A DNA stretch of 64,000 bases from JBCCXL01 sp039191605 (lineage in GTDB: Bacteria > Acidobacteriota > Thermoanaerobaculia > Multivoradales > JAHZIX01): contig JBCCXL010000001.1 in the NCBI GenBank assembly GCA_039191605.1, forward strand, positions 310,001-374,000. The letters are read 5' to 3'. Under the pieces are notes generated by a model. That model worked only from the letters and a program-made list of their open reading frames with translations, was not told the DNA's origin and did no database searches. Position numbers and translations under genes: made by a program. Below, piece by piece: positions 25,435 through 34,878 of the stretch (position 1 is its first letter; every line of letters starts with the position of its first letter).

Positions 25435-25460
25435 CGTAGTCTCCCCCTCACGACTCCTCA

Positions 25461-27941
25461 TCAAGACTTACCCGGCGGACGCCGATTGAACTTTGCCATT
25501 AGATCCTCGACAGAGGCCGGGCCCTTGCGAGCCCCACGGGAAGCGGCGGGGGGCCCTTGTGGAGACTTGCGCGGAGGCCGTCGCGGCCCCGGCTTCGCGG
25601 CGGCGCGGCCCTGGTGGCGCTGCTTGCTCCCCGATCTCTCCCCCGAGCTTTCCTGATCTCGGGCCCGCGGAGGCCGCCGCGGCCCGGGATGATCCGGCGC
25701 CTTCTGCAGCAGGCGCATGGAGAGATTGATCCGCTGACGAGGGCGATCCACCTCCATCACCTTGACCTTGACGATGTCCCCGACCTTCACCACTTCCCGC
25801 GGGTCGTCCACCCACTCGTTGGACATCTCCGAGAGGTGCACCAGGCCGTCGCGCTTGACGCCGAGATCGACGAAGGCGCCAAAGTTGGTGACGTTGGTGA
25901 CCCGGCCCTCGAGCACCATATTGGGCTGAAGGTCGTCCACCGAGGTGACGTCCTGACGCCAGGCGGGAGCGCGGAAAGTGGGCCGGGGATCCCGCCCCGG
26001 AGCCTCCAGCTCACTGCGGATATCCCCCAGAGTGAAGGAGCCGAGGCCGTCGCCGTCGTTGGCGAAGCCCTCGAAGTCGATGCGCGCCACCAGAGCGGGG
26101 TTACCCACCAGTCGATCCAGCGGCTCCTGCAGCATCTTCGCCATCTTCTCCACCACCCCATAGCGCTCCGGATGCACCCCGGTGCGATCCAGGGGATGCT
26201 CCCCCGCCCGCACCCGCAGGAAGCCGGCGGACTGCTCGAAGGTCTTGGCCCCCAGACCGGCGACCGCCAGCAGGGAGCGCCGCGAGCCGAAGGGGCCGTG
26301 GGCGTCGCGATGGTCGACGATGGCCTTCGCCACCCGATCGCTCAATCCCGCCACCCGCCGCAGCAGGGAAGCGGAGGCGGTGTTCAGCTCCACGCCGACT
26401 CGGTTCACCGCCGTCTCCACCGCCAAATCCAGCTCCCGGGCCAGGGAGCGCTGATCGACGTCGTGCTGGTATTGCCCGACGCCCAGGGATTTAGGCTCGA
26501 TCTTCACCAGCTCTGCCAGGGGATCCTGCAGGCGGCGGGCGATGGAGACCGCCCCCCGCAGCGAGACGTCGAGCTCCGGCAGCTCCTCGCGAGCCACCGC
26601 CGAGGCGGAGTACACGCTCGCTCCGGTCTCCGGAACGATCACCACCATCACGTCCTCCACCTTGGCCTCGGTGAGGGCCTTCTTGGCGAAGACCTCGGTC
26701 TCCCGACTGCCGGTGCCGTTGCCCACCGCCACCGCCGTCGCCCCGTAGCGCTGCACCCAATCCAGCAGCACCCGCGCCGCCCGGGCCTCGTCGGAGCGCG
26801 GCGGCACCGGGTAGATCACCTCCGTCGCCAGCACCCGCCCGGTGGGATCCACCACCGCCGCCTTGCAGCCGGTGCGATAGCCCGGATCGAGCCCGATCAC
26901 AATGCGCTCGCCGAGGGGAGACTGCAGGAGAAGAGCCTCCAGGTTGTCGCGAAATACCGAGATCGCCTCGTCCTCCGCCTTCTGCCGCAGCTCGGTGCGC
27001 ACCTGATTGGCGATGGAAGGACGCAGCAGGCGTCGATAGCCGTCCTCCGTAGCGGCCCGCACCTCCAGCCCGCAGGAGGTGCCCAGAGGCACGCCCCAGG
27101 AGCCCGCCAGGCCGAAGACCTCGGACTCGTCGTCGATCTCCAGATCGCTCAGCAGCACTCCCTCCCGCTCCCCTCGCAGCACCGCCAGCAGACGGTGGGA
27201 TGCGATCTGCGCCGCCGGCTCGCTGTAATCGAAGTAGTCGCGGAAGACCTGAGCCTCCTCGCTCTCTTCCTTCCCGGTGAGGGCTCGCACCGCCAGAACG
27301 CCCTCTTCGACGAAGGTCTTGCGCAGATCCGCGCGATGCTCCGCCTGCTCCGCCAGGCGCTCGGCGAGGATGTCGCGGGCGCCCGCCAGGGCGCCGTCCT
27401 CGTCCGCCACCTCTTTCTCTCCATCGACATAACCCTGGGCCAGCTGCCGCGCGTCAGCCCCCTCGGCGGCACCGACCAGCAGGGCATCCGCCAGCGGCTC
27501 CAGGCCCCGCTCTCGGGCGATTTGCGCCCGGGTGCGCCGCTTGCGCTTGTAGGGCAGGTAAAGATCTTCCAGCTCCTGCTTGGTGACGGCGGCGCGGATC
27601 GCCGCCTCCAGCTCTGGCGTCAGCTTGCCCTGCTCCTCGATGCTGGCGAGGATCGCGTCTCGACGCTGCATGAGCTCGAGGAAATACTCCCGACGCTTGG
27701 CGATGGACTCCAGCTGCTCGTCCTCCAGACCGCCGGTCGCCTCTTTGCGGTAACGGGCCACGAAGGGCACGGTATTGCCTTCGGCAAAGAGATCAGCGGC
27801 GGCAGCCACCTGGGCAGGGCGACAGTTCACCTCCTGGGCGATGAGGCGCTGAAAGGCAGCTTCGAGGACCTGAGAAGCCTTGGAAGACGAGAGATCGGCG
27901 GCGCCAGAGGAACCAGAGGAAGGGGAGGAGGCAGCGGTCAT
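25461..27941 (-). CDS. tex: Tex, S1-domain RNA-binding transcription accessory protein
   Basis: An 826-residue Tex/YhgF homologue that binds nucleic acid and influences transcription. N terminus: FAEGNTVPFVARYRKEATGG, then LYLPYKRKRRTRA. YqgF/RNase H-like core: VIGLDPGYRTGCKAAVVD, then AVGNGTGSRETE. HhH segment: SLGVGQYQHDVDQ, then LLAVAGLGAKTFEQSAGFLR. S1 domain: LEGRVTNVTNFGAFVDLGV, then DGLVHLSEMSNEWV. A basic, Pro/Arg-rich tail of about 80 residues follows the S1 domain and is longer than in E. coli. The ATG at 27941 follows GAAGAGACC; the frame stays open to 28028 through non-conserved sequence. Confidence 0.95.
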   Translation of the reverse strand: MTAASSPSSGSSGAADLSSSKASQVLEAAFQRLIAQEVNCRPAQVAAAADLFAEGNTVPFVARYRKEATGGLEDEQLESIAKRREYFLELMQRRDAILASIEEQGKLTPELEAAIRAAVTKQELEDLYLPYKRKRRTRAQIARERGLEPLADALLVGAAEGADARQLAQGYVDGEKEVADEDGALAGARDILAERLAEQAEHRADLRKTFVEEGVLAVRALTGKEESEEAQVFRDYFDYSEPAAQIASHRLLAVLRGEREGVLLSDLEIDDESEVFGLAGSWGVPLGTSCGLEVRAATEDGYRRLLRPSIANQVRTELRQKAEDEAISVFRDNLEALLLQSPLGERIVIGLDPGYRTGCKAAVVDPTGRVLATEVIYPVPPRSDEARAARVLLDWVQRYGATAVAVGNGTGSRETEVFAKKALTEAKVEDVMVVIVPETGASVYSASAVAREELPELDVSLRGAVSIARRLQDPLAELVKIEPKSLGVGQYQHDVDQRSLARELDLAVETAVNRVGVELNTASASLLRRVAGLSDRVAKAIVDHRDAHGPFGSRRSLLAVAGLGAKTFEQSAGFLRVRAGEHPLDRTGVHPERYGVVEKMAKMLQEPLDRLVGNPALVARIDFEGFANDGDGLGSFTLGDIRSELEAPGRDPRPTFRAPAWRQDVTSVDDLQPNMVLEGRVTNVTNFGAFVDLGVKRDGLVHLSEMSNEWVDDPREVVKVGDIVKVKVMEVDRPRQRINLSMRLLQKAPDHPGPRRPPRARDQESSGERSGSKQRHQGRAAAKPGPRRPPRKSPQGPPAASRGARKGPASVEDLMAKFNRRPPGKS

Positions 27942-28245
27942 AGAGAGGTCTCTTCGATCGGGATCAGCGGAAGAAGCCCGAGCGCAGGCCGCTCGGGACA
28001 GGGGCTCATCCTGGCAGTTCGGGAACAAAAATTGAAGACCCGCTCGCGGGGATCCGAGGATCCCGGGAGCGGGTCTTGATGGTCTCGCCGCGGCCGCCGA
28101 AAGGCGCTAGCAGATAGAGCTAGAGGCAGCGCCAGGAACAGCGCCAAGAACAGGGGCCGAGGCGGCGGCAGGGAGCGCTGGGGAGAGGGCGCGAATCAGA
28201 CCGGTCCGGACCAGGGGTGGCAGCCCGGAAGGCCGTTCCTTCGCT
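27942..28245. other. Gap between the PDZ-protein gene and tex
   Basis: It contains a strong terminator (listed) for the PDZ gene, the tex leader, and between about 28110 and 28165 a degenerate repeat (CAGCGCCAGGAA, CAGCGCCAAGAA). No further gene is visible. Confidence 0.5.
28027..28076 (-). terminator. Intrinsic terminator downstream of the PDZ-protein gene
   Basis: On the minus strand AGACCCGCTC (28076-28067) pairs with GAGCGGGTCT (28045-28036). An inner stem GGGATC/GATCCC closes a small loop, and the 3' arm is followed by TCAATTTTTG (28035-28026). It is about 170 bp after the stop at 28246 and shields tex from read-through. Confidence 0.75.
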
Positions 28246-29154
28246 TTATTCGCCGCCCTCCTCCAGCTTCTGAAGCTGCTTCTCGAGCTCCTTCAGGCGC
28301 TCCTCCAAAACCTCCATCTGAATCTCCACCTGGGGCTCGATGTCCTCTAGCTGGCGCATGGTCTCGGCCCATTCTTCGCTGCTGAAGTACTCGCCCAGCT
28401 CCTCACCGATCTCTCCGAGGCTCTCCATGCGCACCCCGAAGGCCTCCATGTTCGGAAGGTCGATCTCGACGCCATCGGGGCCGATGAAGGTGAAATCCGC
28501 GTCGTCGGTGGTGAAGGCGTGAATCTGCGGCATACCGCCCCAGGAGGGCGCCGGGGCCTCGGTCAGGGTGGCGTCCAGCTCGAGGTAGGCGCTGTCTCGG
28601 AAAACCTCCAGCCGCACGGTATCGCCGGCTTCCTGACCGCGGAGGGCACGGCGCACTCCGCTATCGCCACTCACCGCCTCACCGTTGACCGCCAGCAGAA
28701 TGTCGCCGACCTCCAGGCCGGCAGCCGCCGCCGGGCTGTCCTCCACTACCTTGCCGACCAGCACTCCGCGATCTTCCGCCACGCCGAAGTGGGCCCGCAG
28801 CTCGGGAGTCAGGCTCACCGGCTCGATGCCCAGGAAGCCGCGGTTTACGGAGTGGAAGACGCGGTGGATGTGCTTGTGGACGTCGCCAGGGCCGCCCTCG
28901 CCCTCGTCGCCGACGCGCACCTTGTAGGCGTAGCGGTAAGACCCTTCGCTGTGTTCCTGAGCACTGTGCTCCTGCCCTTCATGAGCCTGATGTCGGTCAC
29001 CGTCCGACTCCAGCGCGTCAGCGCTCGCCAAGCTGGCCGGAAGAATGAGGAGGGCGAGGATCATGGCAACCCTCACCACAGCGCCAAGGGCCGAAGCTGG
29101 TGAATTCTGTGGCGACACGTGATTCTTTGGCGACGCGTTCTGATTCCTGATCAT
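28246..29154 (-). CDS. Exported PDZ-domain protein
   Basis: From the ATG at 29154 (AAGGAAC upstream) it has 302 residues. A signal peptide (VVRVAMILALLILPASLASA) is followed by a His/Glu-rich spacer. One PDZ domain spans about residues 100-200: GFLGIEPVSLTPELRAHFG, VGKVVEDSPAAAAGLEVGD, LLAVNGEAV. The tail is acidic and ends in a coiled coil (ERLKELEKQLQKLEEGGE). It resembles the PDZ part of DegP/HtrA proteins, but the protease domain is absent. It lies downstream of an ECF sigma factor and its membrane partner, so a role in envelope-stress sensing is a fair inference. Confidence 0.85.
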   Translation of the reverse strand: MIRNQNASPKNHVSPQNSPASALGAVVRVAMILALLILPASLASADALESDGDRHQAHEGQEHSAQEHSEGSYRYAYKVRVGDEGEGGPGDVHKHIHRVFHSVNRGFLGIEPVSLTPELRAHFGVAEDRGVLVGKVVEDSPAAAAGLEVGDILLAVNGEAVSGDSGVRRALRGQEAGDTVRLEVFRDSAYLELDATLTEAPAPSWGGMPQIHAFTTDDADFTFIGPDGVEIDLPNMEAFGVRMESLGEIGEELGEYFSSEEWAETMRQLEDIEPQVEIQMEVLEERLKELEKQLQKLEEGGE

Positions 29155-29447
29155 GATGTCCGTTCCTTTTTCTTGAAGGTCCCGAGATAAGGAGCATGCC
29201 GGCCGGGGGGAAGCTCTGGGGAAGCTGTAGAGAAGCCGAATGCCCTGATCGGAGACCGAAGGTTCTGCTGGGCCTGGTTGGCCGCAAAGGTTGAGAGAGC
29301 GTTGAGAGGTTGAGGGTGAGCTGTCGACGGCTCCCTCGGGGCGTTGGCCCATCGATGGCTGAAAGTCGGACCTCGGCGGAGGCTGAGGCCTGAAGCTCTA
29401 GGGAAGTCTTGAGAGAGCACCTTGGACGATGCCATTCCGTCGGCGCG
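29155..29447. other. 293-bp gap in the sigma/partner/PDZ cluster
   Basis: Between the membrane-partner gene and the PDZ gene. Open frames here have no conserved look. It contains a G-rich, slightly repetitive part (GAGAGGTTGAGGGTGAG, about 29300-29330). A separate promoter for the PDZ gene could lie here, but I could not identify one. Confidence 0.4.
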
Positions 29448-29969
29448 TCAATAGGCGCGATAGCTGGCTGGACGCACCTCCACCGGCATCGCCCGATGGG
29501 CGGCGGGGCGCAGACCTCGGCCGGCGACGGGAGGCTCGAAGGGAACCATCAGCCCGTCCCCCTGGGCGTCCATCAACAGCACCGCGTCCGGGGGCTGTGC
29601 CCCTCCCTGCTGCTGCAGTTCCCGCAGCTCGTCGAGGGCGGCGGTGAGCTCCTGATGCTCGGAGCGCAGCTGCTGGATCTTCGCCAGGCGCTCTTCGTGG
29701 CGCTGCTCGAACCATTGATGCAGCAAGAAGGCCGAAGCCACCATCAGGCACAGGCTTGCGGCCAGGGCCATCGGCCAGGAGCCGAAACCGCCCCGACCTC
29801 GGCTCAGACTGCCTCGGCTCAGACTGCCTCGAGCCAGCGTCGGGCGGGGACCCTGGGAGGTTGCGCTGTCCTGTTCCGGGAGCCTTTCGAGGACGCTGGA
29901 GGTAAAGGTCTCGGAGGCCTGTACCGGATCCAGCGAAGCGAGAGCTTGATCTAGTTGGCGTTCGTTCAC
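29448..29969 (-). CDS. Membrane partner (putative anti-sigma factor) of the ECF sigma factor
   Basis: A 173-residue protein starting at GTG (29969) inside the sequence GTGA, so its start overlaps the sigma stop by four bases, a classic translational coupling. Cytoplasmic N terminus (about residues 1-55: RQLDQALASLDPVQASETFTSSVLERLPEQ), a repeat-derived linker (ARGSLSRGSLSRG), one membrane helix (PMALAASLCLMVASAFLLHQWF), then an exported coiled coil (RLAKIQQLRSEHQELTAAL) and a short tail. No zinc-binding HxxxCxxC is present. Position and topology make it a candidate anti-sigma factor; the sequence alone does not prove this. Confidence 0.7.
   Translation of the reverse strand: MNERQLDQALASLDPVQASETFTSSVLERLPEQDSATSQGPRPTLARGSLSRGSLSRGRGGFGSWPMALAASLCLMVASAFLLHQWFEQRHEERLAKIQQLRSEHQELTAALDELRELQQQGGAQPPDAVLLMDAQGDGLMVPFEPPVAGRGLRPAAHRAMPVEVRPASYRAY
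29797..29841. repeat. Three tandem 15-bp units in the membrane-partner gene
   Basis: CCTCGGCTCAGACTG occurs twice exactly, followed by a diverged third copy. In frame on the minus strand it encodes the ARGSL-SRGSL-SRG linker before the membrane helix. Confidence 0.75.
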
Positions 29970-30622
29970 GACTCGTCTCCATGCCACGCTCCCTCGGTCC
30001 ATCCGGCGGCAGCCGGAGCGAGGGGCGACTGAACTCGATCCCAATAGGGGGTCAGCGTCTCGCGCAATTTGCGGCGAGCGCGAAAGATTCGGGATTTGAC
30101 GGTGCCCTCGCGGCAAGCGAGGTGCTCGGCGATGCGCTGATAGCTCCAGCCTTCTAGCTCGAAGAGCACCAGCGCCTCGCGGTATTCGAGGGGGAGCTGG
30201 GCGATGGCCCACTGCACCTGATCCTGCGCCTCCCGCGCCAAGAGACCGCCGGCGGGGCCGGGCTCGGTCTCCGTCTGGCTAGCTCGCCAGGTCGGCAGGA
30301 GGGCCATGAAGCGCCCCTGGCGGCGCTGCTGGCTGCGCAGCTGATTGGCGCCGATGCGGAAGAGGTAGGCCAGCAGCTTGCCGTGGTGGCGGTAGCGAGG
30401 GGCGGAGCTCCACAGCCTCAAGAAGGTTTCTTGGGCCAGCTCCTCGCCGCCCTCGAAGCTCCCGGAGAGCCGAGTGAGGTAACGCACCAGATCGTCCTTG
30501 TGGCGATCCACCAACGAGGCGAAAGCCTCGCGGTCCCCATGGGCGGCGCGCTCCATCAGCACTCCGTCGTCGATCGCCAGAGGCGTCGCAGCAGCATTGG
30601 ATCCAGTTTGGGTTTCGATCAT
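29966..30622 (-). CDS. ECF-family RNA polymerase sigma factor (RpoE-like)
   Basis: From the ATG at 30622 it encodes 218 residues. Region 2: DREAFASLVDRHKDDLVRYL, then AQETFLRLWSSAPRYRHHGK, then LAYLFRIGANQLRSQQRR. Region 4: IAQLPLEYREALVLFELEG, then SYQRIAEHLACREGTVKSRI, then FRARRKLRETL. Length and layout are those of ECF sigma factors, which direct RNA polymerase to specific stress promoters. It overlaps the membrane partner by four bases, and a PDZ protein follows, a sigma/anti-sigma/sensor order typical of envelope-stress modules. The frame continues upstream to 30712 without conservation. Confidence 0.93.
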   Translation of the reverse strand: MIETQTGSNAAATPLAIDDGVLMERAAHGDREAFASLVDRHKDDLVRYLTRLSGSFEGGEELAQETFLRLWSSAPRYRHHGKLLAYLFRIGANQLRSQQRRQGRFMALLPTWRASQTETEPGPAGGLLAREAQDQVQWAIAQLPLEYREALVLFELEGWSYQRIAEHLACREGTVKSRIFRARRKLRETLTPYWDRVQSPLAPAAAGWTEGAWHGDES

Positions 30623-30940
30623 CTCGGTAGTCGGTAAGAGTCTTTGGGTTGGCGTCGGTGCGCCTGCCTTCACCCTGTCTAACGCCCCAACGGCGCCCCG
30701 GTTCCCGCCCAACCCAACAAGATTCTCTCATCCCTCGGAAACAGATCCGGCCCCCACTCTCCTCAGCTCTCCACCGGGGCCGCGAGCAGCACATTTCCTC
30801 GGTGCCTCCCGGAAGCCTCCGGAATCCCTCAAGAGGTGCCTCAGGAGGCGTCCGGGAACATCGACACCCTCCCTCGCCTATGACAAAGTATAGGGTCTAC
30901 CGCTACAGTCAGAACGAACCTGCAGCCAACGCGCAACGGT
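30623..30940. other. Divergent promoter region between the ECF sigma factor and the kinase giant
   Basis: About 318 bp separate the two divergent starts, so it must hold promoters for both. I could not pick clear -35/-10 pairs. The stretch 30880-30920 is less GC-rich (ATGACAAAGTATAGGG) and is the best place to look for the rightward promoter. Confidence 0.35.
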
Positions 30941-33900
30941 ATGGCAGCCGCCCTCTCAGCGGATGGGATGATGACCGATTTTCAGGGCACCGATCGCTTT
31001 CAGGTCCAACGCAAGCTGGGGTCAGGGACTTCAGGAGCGGTCTATGAAGTCTTCGACCGAGAACGCAAGAGCATCGTTGCGCTCAAAACGCTGCGCAAGG
31101 TCGATGCTGCCGCGCTCTACCGCTTCAAGAAGGAGTTCCGCTCCCTCGCGGACGTCAACCACCGCAATCTCTCTCAGCTCTACGAGCTGCTGTCGGATGG
31201 GGAGAATTGGTTCTTCACCATGGAGTTGGTGAAGGGACGCCCGTTTACCGATTACGTCCGCGGCACCTCGCCGATCCCCCGCCCCTCCCAGGTCAGCGAT
31301 ACCGCGCCGACGGTCCTCGGCCTCTCGGCTGACCTGCGCAGCGACGGAAGCGGCGAGGAGAGCATCCGCAGCACGGCGGACGACCTGCCGGTGTACTCCC
31401 CCTGCCGTTTGGATCGTCTGCGCCCCGCCCTGGCGCAGCTCGCCGAGGGCCTCAGCGCTCTTCATGAGGCGGGCAAGCTGCACTGCGACATCAAGCCGTC
31501 CAACGTGCTGGTCACCCGCGAAGGCAGGGTGGTGCTGCTGGACCTCGGCCTGGTGCGCGATCTGTTCTCCGGCCACCGCATCTACGAGAGCCTCGACGAA
31601 GACATCGTCGGCACCCCCGCCTATATGTCGCCGGAGCAGGCCGCCGGCCTGCGGGTGGCCCCCACCAGCGACTGGTACAGCGTCGGCGCCATGCTCTACG
31701 AGGCCCTCACCGGCCGCCTGCCCTACACCGGTTCGGTGATGCGCATCCTCACCGACAAGCAGAAGATCGACCCGGCTCCTCCCTCCAGCCTGGTAGAGGG
31801 CGTGCCGGAGGACCTCGACACCCTGACCCGCGCCCTGCTGCACCGCGACCCGGAGAGCCGCCCCAGCGGTCGGGAGATCCTGCGCTGGCTCGGCAGTGGC
31901 GCCAGTCAGGACGAGATCAATCTCTCCCCCCGCAGCTCCTCCACCACCACCGGCCCCTTCGTCGGCCGCCAGGGGCATCTGAACGCTCTGAAGGACGCCT
32001 ACGAGAGCGCCAAGGAAGGGCGCACCGTCGCCCTCTTCTGCCACGGCACCTCGGGAATGGGAAAGACCGCCCTGGTGCGGCGCTTCCTCAAGGATCTCGG
32101 GCAGCAGGAAGGGGAAGTGGTGGTGCTCACCGGGCGCTGCTACCAGCGAGAATCCGTGCCCTACAAGGCCCTGGACAGTCTGGTGGACTCCCTCTCCCGC
32201 TATCTCCGCAGCCTGCCGCAGCAGCAAGCGGAGCTGCTGATGCCGTACAACATCCTCGCCCTGGCGCGCCTCTTCCCGGTGCTACAGCGGGTCAAGGCGA
32301 TCTCCACCGCCAAGCGGCGAGTGCTGGAGATCCCCGACTCTCGGGAGCTGCGGAGAAGGGCCTTCGCCGCCCTGCGGGAGCTCTTCCTGCGACTCTGCGA
32401 CCGCTGTCCGGTGGTGCTCTTCATCGACGACCTGCAGTGGGGTGATCTCGATAGCGCGGCGCTGCTCAACGAGCTGCTGCGGCCACCGGATCCGCCACCG
32501 CTGCTGCTCATCGCCTCCTTCCGCAGCGAAGAGGCCCTCACCAGCCCGCTGCTGAAAAGCCTGTTCTCCGCCGAGCTCACCCGCGCCGCTACCGAAGTCC
32601 GGGAACTGGTGGTCAAGGAGCTGGATCCCGGAGAAGCCAAGGATTTCGCCCTTCAGCTCCTCGGCGGCCCCGGCGGTGGACGGGAAGAGCTCGCCGACAC
32701 CATCGGCCGCGAGGCGCGGGGCAACCCCTTCTTCGTCGACGCCCTGGTGCGCTACGCCCAGGCGGTGTCGATGCAATCCAAAGACGGCTCCCTGCACCAG
32801 GTAGAAGAAGCCCTCGGCCAGGCGACTCTGGAGAAAGCGGTGCAGGCACGGCTGGATCGCCTGCCGCTGGAGGCCCGCCAGCTCCTGGAGGTGGTCGCCG
32901 TCGCCGGCCAGCCGCTGGAGCTCTCCGTCGCCGAGGATGCCGCCGGGCTCATCGACGAGACCCAGAGCGCTCTGGCCGCCCTGCGAGCAGTGCAGATGCT
33001 GCGGATGCGCAGCGGCCGCGAGCGGGACGAAGTCGAGACCTACCACGACCGCATCCGGGAAGTGGTGGTCCGCCTGATGCCCAAGGAGTCGGTGGTGGCC
33101 TGCCATCGGCGACTCGCCCAGGCCCTCGAGACCTCCGGCCGCGCCGATCCCGAAACTCTCACCATCCACTACCAGGAAGCGGGAGAGCGAGATCGAGCGG
33201 CAGAATTTGCCGGCCGCGCCGCAGAGCGGGCCTCCGACGCCTTGGCCTTCGATCGCGCCGCTCGTCTGTTCCGAATCGCGCTGGACCTCGCCCCGGCGAA
33301 TAAGAAACGGCACGCCATCGAGGCCAAGCTCGCCGACGCCCTGGCCAACTCCGGCCGCGGCGCCGAGGCGGCCCAGAGCTACCTCGCCGCCGCCGACGCC
33401 GCGGAGCCGGCCCAGGCCATCGAGTTCCGACGCCGCGCCGCGGAGCAGCTGCTGATCTCCGGCCGCATCGACAAAGGCCTGGCGATCATCGGCCACGTGC
33501 TGCGCACCGTCGGCATGGAGCTTCCCAACAGCCCGAAGAAAGCCCTGGTCTCCCTGCTGCTGCGGCGCACCCAGCTGCGGGTTCGAGGGCTGGAATTCAA
33601 GGAGCGCCCGGCGAGCGAGATCTCCTCCGACGAGCTGCTGCGCATCGACGCCTGCTGGTCCGTCTCCGTCGGCCTCGGCTTCGTCGACACCATTCGCGGC
33701 ATGGACTTCGGCACCCGGGCGGTGCTGCTCTCCCTCAAGGCCGGCGAGCCCTACCGCATCGCCCGCGCCCTCGCCATCGAGACCGGCTATTCCGCCACCG
33801 CCGGCAGCAAGAAGCGCAAGCGCACCGAGCAGCTCACCCGCGCCTCCATGCGCCTCGCCCAAAAGGTCGGCAACCCCCACGCCCTGGGCCTCGCCAATCT

Positions 33901-34801
33901 CACCGCCGGCATCGCCGCCTATCTCGAAGGCCGGTGGCGCAAGGCCGCGGAGCGCCTGGAGCGGGCGGAAGAGATCCTTCGCGAGCGCTGCACCGGCGTC
34001 ACCTGGGAGATCGATACCGCCTTCGTCTTCCACCTCCGGGCCCTGCTCTTCATCGGCGAGTACGGCCGAGTCAATCGCCGGCTGCCGCCGCTGCTCAAGG
34101 AAGTCCAGGAGCGCGGCGACCTCTACGCCGAGACCAATCTGCGCTCCCGGGTGACCTGGCTCGCCTGGCTTTGCCACGACGATCCCGACGCGGCGCTGAA
34201 GGAAGCCGAGCAGGGCATTCAGCGCTGGTCCATGCAGGGATTCCACCTTCAGCACTATTGGCACATGATCGGCGTGGTGGAATGCCTGCTCTACAGCGGT
34301 TCGGGGCTCGAAGCCTGGGAGCGGCTGACGGTCCTGTGGGAAGGGCTGGCGTCCTCGATGCTGCTGCGCATTCAGTTCACCAGCACCGAAGCCCACTCGC
34401 TGAAAGCCCGCGCGGCCCTCGCCGCCGCGGCAGAGTCGGAGCTCGATAGCCCGACGTACAAAGAGCACGCCAAAGAAGCCGGCCGCATCGCCACCAACCT
34501 GGAGTCTCAGCGCCTGTTCTGGGCCGACCCCATGGTGCACCTGCTGCGCGCCGGCCTGGCCTCCACCGAAGGCGACCAGGACGGCGCCGAAGCGCTCCTC
34601 GACAAGGCCATCGAGGGCTTCCAGGAGGCGGACATGCTGCTCTCCGCCGCCGCCGCCCGTCGCCGCAGAGGCCAGCTGGTGGGGGGGCCCACCGGTCGCG
34701 CCATGGTGGAAGAGGCGGATACCCTGATGAAGGCCGAGGGGATCCAGAACCCGCTTCGCATGACCGCCGTGCTGGCTCCGGGTAACTGGCCAGAAGCCTA
34801 G
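30941..34801 (+). CDS. Serine/threonine kinase fused to an AAA ATPase and TPR-like region
   Basis: A 1286-residue cytoplasmic signalling protein. Kinase domain (about residues 20-310): glycine loop LGSGTSGAVYE, ATP lysine in VALKTL (Lys49), catalytic loop LHCDIKPSN (Asp183), then LLDLGLVRD where most kinases have DFG, and GTPAYMSPEQAAG. AAA/NACHT-like ATPase (about 335-600): FVGRQGHLNAL, Walker A HGTSGMGKTALV (about 369), Walker B VVLFIDDLQWGD (about 491). The last 600 residues are helical with TPR-like pairs. The layout resembles PknK/MalT-type regulators that lack a DNA-binding end, so output is probably phosphorylation. The 5' end has several candidate ATGs (30941, 30968, 30971). No input domain is recognised. 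Confidence 0.9.
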   Translation: MAAALSADGMMTDFQGTDRFQVQRKLGSGTSGAVYEVFDRERKSIVALKTLRKVDAAALYRFKKEFRSLADVNHRNLSQLYELLSDGENWFFTMELVKGRPFTDYVRGTSPIPRPSQVSDTAPTVLGLSADLRSDGSGEESIRSTADDLPVYSPCRLDRLRPALAQLAEGLSALHEAGKLHCDIKPSNVLVTREGRVVLLDLGLVRDLFSGHRIYESLDEDIVGTPAYMSPEQAAGLRVAPTSDWYSVGAMLYEALTGRLPYTGSVMRILTDKQKIDPAPPSSLVEGVPEDLDTLTRALLHRDPESRPSGREILRWLGSGASQDEINLSPRSSSTTTGPFVGRQGHLNALKDAYESAKEGRTVALFCHGTSGMGKTALVRRFLKDLGQQEGEVVVLTGRCYQRESVPYKALDSLVDSLSRYLRSLPQQQAELLMPYNILALARLFPVLQRVKAISTAKRRVLEIPDSRELRRRAFAALRELFLRLCDRCPVVLFIDDLQWGDLDSAALLNELLRPPDPPPLLLIASFRSEEALTSPLLKSLFSAELTRAATEVRELVVKELDPGEAKDFALQLLGGPGGGREELADTIGREARGNPFFVDALVRYAQAVSMQSKDGSLHQVEEALGQATLEKAVQARLDRLPLEARQLLEVVAVAGQPLELSVAEDAAGLIDETQSALAALRAVQMLRMRSGRERDEVETYHDRIREVVVRLMPKESVVACHRRLAQALETSGRADPETLTIHYQEAGERDRAAEFAGRAAERASDALAFDRAARLFRIALDLAPANKKRHAIEAKLADALANSGRGAEAAQSYLAAADAAEPAQAIEFRRRAAEQLLISGRIDKGLAIIGHVLRTVGMELPNSPKKALVSLLLRRTQLRVRGLEFKERPASEISSDELLRIDACWSVSVGLGFVDTIRGMDFGTRAVLLSLKAGEPYRIARALAIETGYSATAGSKKRKRTEQLTRASMRLAQKVGNPHALGLANLTAGIAAYLEGRWRKAAERLERAEEILRERCTGVTWEIDTAFVFHLRALLFIGEYGRVNRRLPPLLKEVQERGDLYAETNLRSRVTWLAWLCHDDPDAALKEAEQGIQRWSMQGFHLQHYWHMIGVVECLLYSGSGLEAWERLTVLWEGLASSMLLRIQFTSTEAHSLKARAALAAAAESELDSPTYKEHAKEAGRIATNLESQRLFWADPMVHLLRAGLASTEGDQDGAEALLDKAIEGFQEADMLLSAAAARRRRGQLVGGPTGRAMVEEADTLMKAEGIQNPLRMTAVLAPGNWPEA

Positions 34802-34878
34802 AAAAGACCTCCGGCAAGATCCAATCTCCCGCTGACGCTTGAGCTCCACGGGAGCTCTTCAGGCCCCATGGAGTGAGC

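Noticed and set aside
25557..28079. 840-codon open frame antisense to tex
   Set aside because: Tex is fully supported on the other strand. The antisense frame is open because of strong third-position G/C bias and its product is low-complexity His/Gln/Leu-rich.
32282..34849. 855-codon open frame antisense to the kinase giant
   Set aside because: Same cause. The product is Gly/Ala/Glu/Gln-rich without domains, and the sense strand encodes recognisable ATPase and TPR-like sequence.
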